Positions 38,490 through 42,073 of a stretch of DNA of 42,073 nucleotides are shown one piece after another (position 1 is the first letter of the stretch; each line of letters opens with the position of its first letter). Origin of the DNA: a virus. The stretch lies in IMG/VR virus record IMGVR_UViG_3300025687_000099, positions 1-42,073 of that record; one strand, given 5' to 3'. A program made the translations under genes and the position numbers. Below the pieces are notes generated by a model. It was not told where the DNA came from and searched no databases. It saw only the letters and a list, made by a program, of their open reading frames with translations.

Positions 38490-39219
38490 CTTGTTCTCAG
38501 GTATCGGCGGTTTTGCCCTGGCTGCGTCCTGGGTATGGGGGCAGCAACATGAAATACATAGCTTTGTTGAGATAGAACCATTTGCACAGAAAGTGTTAAA
38601 AAAACATTGGCCTGATGTGCCTATTCATGAGGATGTTACGACATATGAACATGACGGAAGTTCAATTGACATTATTTCAGGTGGATTCCCCTGTCAAGAT
38701 CTCTCATCAAATGGAAAACATCTTGGATTTGAGGGGGAGAGATCAAGTCTCTACGGTGAAATCCTTCGTATTTGTCACGATGTTAGACCAAAGTACGTTG
38801 TCATGGAAAACGTGCCAAACCTGCTTATTGGCGGGGGGGGGGAGTGGTTTGGAAGATTTCTCAGGGATTTGGCCCAAAGCGGGTACGATGCGGAGTGGGA
38901 GAGTATATCGGCGGCCTCGTTTGGATTTAACCATATCAGAGATAGAATATTCATTGTGGCCCACCCCACAAGCGTCAGATGGTCAACGGTTAAATTTCAA
39001 AATAGAGTCTCATCTACGCACAAAAGGCTTTCAAGGGAATATAGTAGTCCAAGCAATCAAAAGACTCGGAGGATATCCAAAGCCGACATTACCACAGAAG
39101 TTGATGGGATACCCAACTTCCTGGACCAACTTAAAGGATATGGAAATGCCATAGTCCCACAAGCTGTTGTCCCAATATTTGAAGCAATAAAACTCATAGA
39201 AGAACAAAATTCAGATTAA
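38455..39219 (+). CDS. DNA (cytosine-5) methyltransferase
   Basis: 254 residues from ATG 38455. Motif I DLFSGIGGF (about 12-20), motif IV GGFPCQDLS (Cys nucleophile, about 77-85), motif VI MENVPNLL (about 117-124), motif VIII RDRIFIVAHP (about 163-172) and motif X GYGNAIVPQ (about 228-236). Methylates cytosine in DNA; a lone phage enzyme, no restriction partner in the window. The target-recognition region is short. A ten-G tract (38833-38842) lies right after motif VI, and another frame over the same DNA also looks like methyltransferase-type protein (38615-39154). Confidence 0.9.
   Translation: MCDRLKKFRHLDLFSGIGGFALAASWVWGQQHEIHSFVEIEPFAQKVLKKHWPDVPIHEDVTTYEHDGSSIDIISGGFPCQDLSSNGKHLGFEGERSSLYGEILRICHDVRPKYVVMENVPNLLIGGGGEWFGRFLRDLAQSGYDAEWESISAASFGFNHIRDRIFIVAHPTSVRWSTVKFQNRVSSTHKRLSREYSSPSNQKTRRISKADITTEVDGIPNFLDQLKGYGNAIVPQAVVPIFEAIKLIEEQNSD
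38615..39154 (+). CDS. Alternative-frame ORF inside the methyltransferase gene
   Basis: 179 codons in the +1 frame. From about residue 62 it reads SWKTCQTCLLAGGGS, EDFSGIWPKAGTMRSGRVY, EYSLWPTPQASDGQR and KLMGYPTSWTNLKD. The combination W-P-K-A-G-T-M-R-S-G, L-W-P-T-P-x-A-S-D and L-M-G-Y-P is, as I recall, typical of C-terminal segments of phage DNA-methylase-like proteins. It overlaps the C-terminal two thirds of the real enzyme. It could be a true overlapping gene, or the C-terminus made after slippage in the G tract. First 60 residues look arbitrary. Confidence 0.4.
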   Translation: MCLFMRMLRHMNMTEVQLTLFQVDSPVKISHQMENILDLRGRDQVSTVKSFVFVTMLDQSTLSWKTCQTCLLAGGGSGLEDFSGIWPKAGTMRSGRVYRRPRLDLTISEIEYSLWPTPQASDGQRLNFKIESHLRTKGFQGNIVVQAIKRLGGYPKPTLPQKLMGYPTSWTNLKDMEMP

Positions 39220-39241
39220 TGATTATCAAAGGAAAAGTGTA

Positions 39242-39427
39242 ATGAAAATAGACATATTGATACACACCATCCCTATCCGGCAGACAGATACAAAGCCGCC
39301 AAAATACGAATTATCGCTTACTGTTTTGGGTGAAAAGGCTGAAATAGACAAGGTTTGGCAGCAGATATTAGAGATCCAGGCGTTTAAACCCAAAGAAGAC
39401 GTTATTTCAAAACAACCCGTAATCTAA
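39242..39427 (+). CDS. Hypothetical small protein
   Basis: 61 residues, AAAGGAAAAG site within a 20-bp sequence also found before the excisionase-like gene. Contains IDILIHTIPIRQTDTKPPKY, then LTVLGEKAEIDKVWQQILEI; a small beta/alpha unit. No function known. Confidence 0.58.
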   Translation: MKIDILIHTIPIRQTDTKPPKYELSLTVLGEKAEIDKVWQQILEIQAFKPKEDVISKQPVI

Positions 39428-39442
39428 AATAAAGGAGCAGAA

Positions 39443-39580
39443 ATGATCATTATCGAGACAATAGGCCGGTGCTGCAATGTATTTGTAGGCACTGTAATCA
39501 TGACACTGGTGTGCATTGTGCTGGCCGGGTTTGCGTGGGACCGGGGCAAAACGTGGCTAAAAACCAAATTGCGAGGATGA
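39443..39580 (+). CDS. 45-residue membrane protein
   Basis: ATG 39443 with AAAGGAG upstream; TGA at 39578-39580, 1 nt before the next ATG. One hydrophobic helix (VFVGTVIMTLVCIVLAGFAW), basic C-terminus (KTWLKTKLRG). Function unknown. Confidence 0.55.
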   Translation: MIIIETIGRCCNVFVGTVIMTLVCIVLAGFAWDRGKTWLKTKLRG

Positions 39581-39581
39581 A

Positions 39582-39767
39582 ATGAAAATACCGCCAGGAT
39601 GGGAAAAAACCAAATGCCCACTCACTGGTTACTATTGCGCTCTTGTGTGTGTTACCGGCGATCAGGTTGGGCTGTATGATTGTAGAGGGTTGGCACGGTG
39701 CAGGTATCGGAATGAACTTAAAATAAGGCGAAAAGATGAAAAAAGAACTGTTAAAACTGCTCAGTAA
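39582..39767 (+). CDS. Small Cys-containing protein
   Basis: 61 residues. CPLTGYYCALVC, then YDCRGLARCRYRNE; four to five Cys, basic C-terminus. Possible zinc binding. It overlaps the next gene by 32 nt. Confidence 0.55.
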   Translation: MKIPPGWEKTKCPLTGYYCALVCVTGDQVGLYDCRGLARCRYRNELKIRRKDEKRTVKTAQ

Positions 39768-39933
39768 CGGCTATTGGGAACCCGATATGTGTCCTGTGTG
39801 TGGGGGTGGGGTGTCGGTAACTCAGAGTAATGCCAGATTGAGAGACCAGCCAGGAAGACGTAGACGGAAACAATGCCTCGATTGCAGTCATACTTTTCAT
39901 ACTCTTGAGATATTAGAAGAACCCGCAGCATAA
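39736..39933 (+). CDS. Zinc-ribbon regulator-like protein (NrdR / Ogr-type)
   Basis: 65 residues. MCPVCGGGVSVTQSNARLRD, RRRRKQCLDCSHTFHTLEIL shows one complete zinc ribbon with the C-x2-C ... C-x2-C-x3-F-x-T order shared by the N-terminal part of NrdR and the phage late-gene activators Ogr/Delta. It lies just before the late block, where a late activator would fit. Which of the two it resembles more cannot be decided by eye. Confidence 0.55.
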   Translation: MKKELLKLLSNGYWEPDMCPVCGGGVSVTQSNARLRDQPGRRRRKQCLDCSHTFHTLEILEEPAA

Positions 39934-40013
39934 ACCTACCTAAAATTCCTACCTTTTTAAAAATCGTCTATATCTGGACGGTAACGGCTCCCTATTCTTG
40001 ATACTGTAATAGT
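39934..40013 (+). other. Intergenic stretch before the late genes
   Basis: About 80 nt without a gene. Contains a repeated CCTACCT (39937-39943 and 39952-39958) and an AT-rich TTGATACTGTAATA. No clear -35/-10 pair. Possible late promoter region, not demonstrated. Confidence 0.3.
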
Positions 40014-40136
40014 GTGGAAGAAGAACGTACAGAACAAGAAGGTCAAGGAGACAACCCGGTATATCCCAAAGGCGACCAAATGCCCGGTCAGCCCGAAGGC
40101 TGTCTCCGTGTCCCGAAACGAGAGCCGGAAAGCTAA
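40014..40136 (+). CDS. Possible 40-residue protein with GTG start
   Basis: GTG 40014 to TAA 40134-40136, whose last A begins the next ATG. Product MEEERTEQEGQGDNPVYPKG, then Pro/Glu-rich; acidic and disordered. No good ribosome site. Credible mainly through the TAATG junction. Confidence 0.35.
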   Translation: MEEERTEQEGQGDNPVYPKGDQMPGQPEGCLRVPKREPES

Positions 40137-40438
40137 TGCTGACCATCCACGATACCCCACAGGATATTATCCAGGCGTATGATGCAGACGAGCAGAGCGC
40201 AGAGTACATCCAGGGGCAGATTGATTTTGCCGGGTGTTGGGGTTTCATTGATGAGGACAATATCAACGTATACATAGCACCACAATGCTCAAAGCTATCT
40301 ATAATCGAGCTTTTTGCCCATGAGATAAGCCACAGGGAGGAAAACAAGTTGAGGCGGCTCAAGGGTGAAGATTTTGCGACATACAATGCAGCATTAATGA
40401 CAGAGGCTTTCTTGCATCTTCAGAAGGTGAGGGGATGA
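40136..40438 (+). CDS. HExxH zincin-like small protein
   Basis: 100 residues. LFAHEISHREENKL (about residues 60-73) holds the HExxH metalloprotease signature in a helix. N-terminal part is acidic with FAGCWGFIDEDNINVYIAPQ, the strand before the active-site helix. A third zinc ligand is not obvious. Small zincin-like proteins like this occur in phage genomes; substrate unknown. ATGA overlap with the next small gene. Confidence 0.6.
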   Translation: MLTIHDTPQDIIQAYDADEQSAEYIQGQIDFAGCWGFIDEDNINVYIAPQCSKLSIIELFAHEISHREENKLRRLKGEDFATYNAALMTEAFLHLQKVRG

Positions 40439-40548
40439 GCGACAAAAAAGAATCATACCGTAAGAATTTAGGGTCAAAGAAATACCGCACCAATTATGAT
40501 GCGATTTTCAAAAAGGACAAAAAGAAATGCCAGTCGGGAAACCGTTAA
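40435..40548 (+). CDS. 37-residue basic protein
   Basis: ATG 40435 overlaps the previous stop; TAA 40546-40548. Lys/Tyr/Asn-rich (MSDKKESYRKNLGSKKYRTN). Its end overlaps the small terminase start (40527) by 22 nt. Unknown function. Confidence 0.45.
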   Translation: MSDKKESYRKNLGSKKYRTNYDAIFKKDKKKCQSGNR

Positions 40549-40883
40549 AATTTGGTGATTGTTGGCAGCTCGACCACGACTGTTTTGCGTACTTTGAGGA
40601 ATGTGATGAAAACGGCGAACCATACACCATCACAGGTCTTGCACTTGCCTTGGAAACCACCAGGAAAACCCTCATTGAGTACGCCAACAGGCCTGAATAT
40701 GTAAACACTATAAAATACTACAAAACAAAAGTCGAAAATTACGCAGAGAAAAATTTATTCGGAAGAAACCCAACCGGGCCTATTTTCGCGCTGAAAAATT
40801 TCGGATGGCAGGACAAGACACAGCAGGAACACTCAGGTGATTTGACTGTAAGAACAGGGATAAACCGCGCACCGAATGATTGA
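40527..40883 (+). CDS. Terminase small subunit (P22 gp3-like DNA-packaging protein)
   Basis: 118 residues. Recognises the pac site on concatemeric DNA. Contains TITGLALALETTRKTLIEYA (helix-turn-helix, about 34-53) and ends NPTGPIFALKNFGWQDKTQ, the hallmark of small terminases of this group. Overlaps the large subunit by 8 nt. Confidence 0.8.
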   Translation: MPVGKPLKFGDCWQLDHDCFAYFEECDENGEPYTITGLALALETTRKTLIEYANRPEYVNTIKYYKTKVENYAEKNLFGRNPTGPIFALKNFGWQDKTQQEHSGDLTVRTGINRAPND

Positions 40884-42073
40884 TACAGGATACTATCCCC
40901 GAGAGCAACAGGCAGAGATACATGACAACCTAAAGAGGTTTAGCGTACTGGTCTGCCATCGTCGTTTTGGTAAAACGGTCCTGGCTATTAATTCCCTGAT
41001 TGATGCAGCATTGGCGAAGGATTTGATAAACCCCAGGTATGCCTACATCGCACCACTGTATAAACAGGCCAAGTCCGTGGCCTGGGACTACTTGAAGCAA
41101 TTTTCAAGACCGATACCAGGCATAATGATCAACGAATCAGAACTCAGGATAGATTACCCGAATGGTGCCAGGATACAACTCTTCGGGGCTGATAATCCTG
41201 ATAGTTTGAGAGGTCAGTACTTTGATGGCGTTGTTATTGATGAGGTGGCACAATGCCAACCTACACTATACGGTGAGGTCATTAGACCGACTTTGGCGGA
41301 CCGCAAGGGGTGGGTGATATTTATTGGAACACCAAAGGGGCATGATCATTTCTATGATCTGTACCAGTTGGCAAGGCGCGACGATGATTGGTATTGCAAA
41401 CGGTTTAAAGCGTCCGAAACAGGTATTCTTGACGCTGATGAACTACACCAGGCCAGAAAACAAATGTCAGAGTCGGAATACAGTCAGGAGTTTGAATGTG
41501 ACTTTGATATATCGTCTTCGTTCGTTCTGATCCCCATACAGGTAATAGAGTCAGCATTCGACAGGAAGGTAACATTTCATGGGCATCCAAGAATTATGGG
41601 TATTGATGTCGGCATGTCTCTTGGTGGCGATGCTTCAGCGATAGTCATACGGCAGGGCGGTAAGATCACGGACGCAATAGAGTTTAGGTTTGATGATACA
41701 TTTCAAATAGCCGGTAAGGTTCGGGATATCTTTTACGAGCGCACCTGCTCACAGGGGTATATAGACTCGATTGGTTATGGTGCGGGTGTTGCCCATACGC
41801 TGCAAGCATGGGGGTTGCCTATAACACCTATCAACGTGGCTGAGAAAGCAGCAGAGAGCGATAAATTCCAGAACCTAAAAGCTGATTTATGGTGGAGGAC
41901 TAAAGATTTCTTCAACGAGCAGACATGCACGTTACCAAGCGATGACAGCCTGATGCACAAATTAGCGGCTGAACTATCCACGCCTGAGTACGAATACACC
42001 ACCAGCGGTAAGATTAAAATCCAGAGCAAGCAGGATCTATTCAAGCTTGGGAAACCGTCACCCAACCTGGCCG
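40876..42073 (+). CDS. terL: Terminase large subunit, runs off the window
   Basis: 399 complete codons visible from ATG 40876. ATP-driven packaging motor and nuclease. Walker A CHRRFGKT (residues 27-34), Walker B GVVIDE (118-123), coupling motif GTP (151-153) and nuclease-domain start IMGIDVGMSLGGDAS (about 235-249). The visible end, KLGKPSPNLA, is close to the usual C-terminus. The open frame continues into bases 1-62, completing a 419-residue protein if the genome is circular. Confidence 0.92.
   Translation, partial: MIDTGYYPREQQAEIHDNLKRFSVLVCHRRFGKTVLAINSLIDAALAKDLINPRYAYIAPLYKQAKSVAWDYLKQFSRPIPGIMINESELRIDYPNGARIQLFGADNPDSLRGQYFDGVVIDEVAQCQPTLYGEVIRPTLADRKGWVIFIGTPKGHDHFYDLYQLARRDDDWYCKRFKASETGILDADELHQARKQMSESEYSQEFECDFDISSSFVLIPIQVIESAFDRKVTFHGHPRIMGIDVGMSLGGDASAIVIRQGGKITDAIEFRFDDTFQIAGKVRDIFYERTCSQGYIDSIGYGAGVAHTLQAWGLPITPINVAEKAAESDKFQNLKADLWWRTKDFFNEQTCTLPSDDSLMHKLAAELSTPEYEYTTSGKIKIQSKQDLFKLGKPSPNLA

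Overview
The window reads as one essentially complete genome of a temperate, tailed double-stranded DNA phage (or its prophage), probably short-tailed (podovirus-like). The large terminase runs off the right edge, and its frame continues without a stop into bases 1-62 at the left edge. The 42 kb piece is therefore best seen as a circularly permuted genome cut inside the terminase gene. The portal, scaffold, DNA-stabilisation protein and small terminase resemble P22-type headful-packaging phages, and the major capsid protein resembles that of phage SU10. No host gene is visible. A phage-borne PEP-CTERM protein implies a Gram-negative, exosortase-bearing, exopolysaccharide-making host. Deltaproteobacteria are my guess from the flavour of the proteins, not something the sequence proves.

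Layout. (1) 40136-42073 and 1-20806, plus strand: packaging, portal, scaffold, capsid, adaptor, nozzle, ejection proteins, fibres, a polysaccharide-lyase-like protein and a lysis cassette, closed by a phosphoesterase and a zinc-ribbon microprotein. (2) 20869-27027, minus strand: about 18 small accessory genes plus integrase and a probable excisionase; many have their own hairpin leader. (3) 27111-29418, minus strand: a tight five-gene operon of repressor, PAS-domain protein, small secreted protein, PEP-CTERM C39-like peptidase and lipoprotein. (4) 29419-29515: operator/promoter region. (5) 29516-40135, plus strand: Cro-like and CII-like regulators, a recombination block (YqaJ exonuclease), an HNH nuclease, replication (O-like initiator carrying an iteron origin, DnaB, SSB), nucleases, a cytosine methyltransferase and small zinc-binding proteins.

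How it fits together. The repressor and Cro-like protein compete over the 29.42-29.52 kb operators. The lysogenic transcript would also express four further proteins, three of them exported, which suggests lysogenic conversion or surface-based exclusion. A 30-bp direct repeat brackets exactly this immunity/conversion block, as if it were an exchangeable cassette. The lytic branch runs through recombination and replication to the packaging and virion genes.

Most unusual points: an in-frame TGA replacing an expected cysteine codon in the M15 endolysin; an exported-protein operon translationally coupled to the repressor; five signal-peptide proteins among the virion genes; a methyltransferase with a ten-G tract and a second plausible reading frame; and a conserved CCGG hairpin with an RCRAG pentaloop in the leaders of several unrelated genes on both strands.
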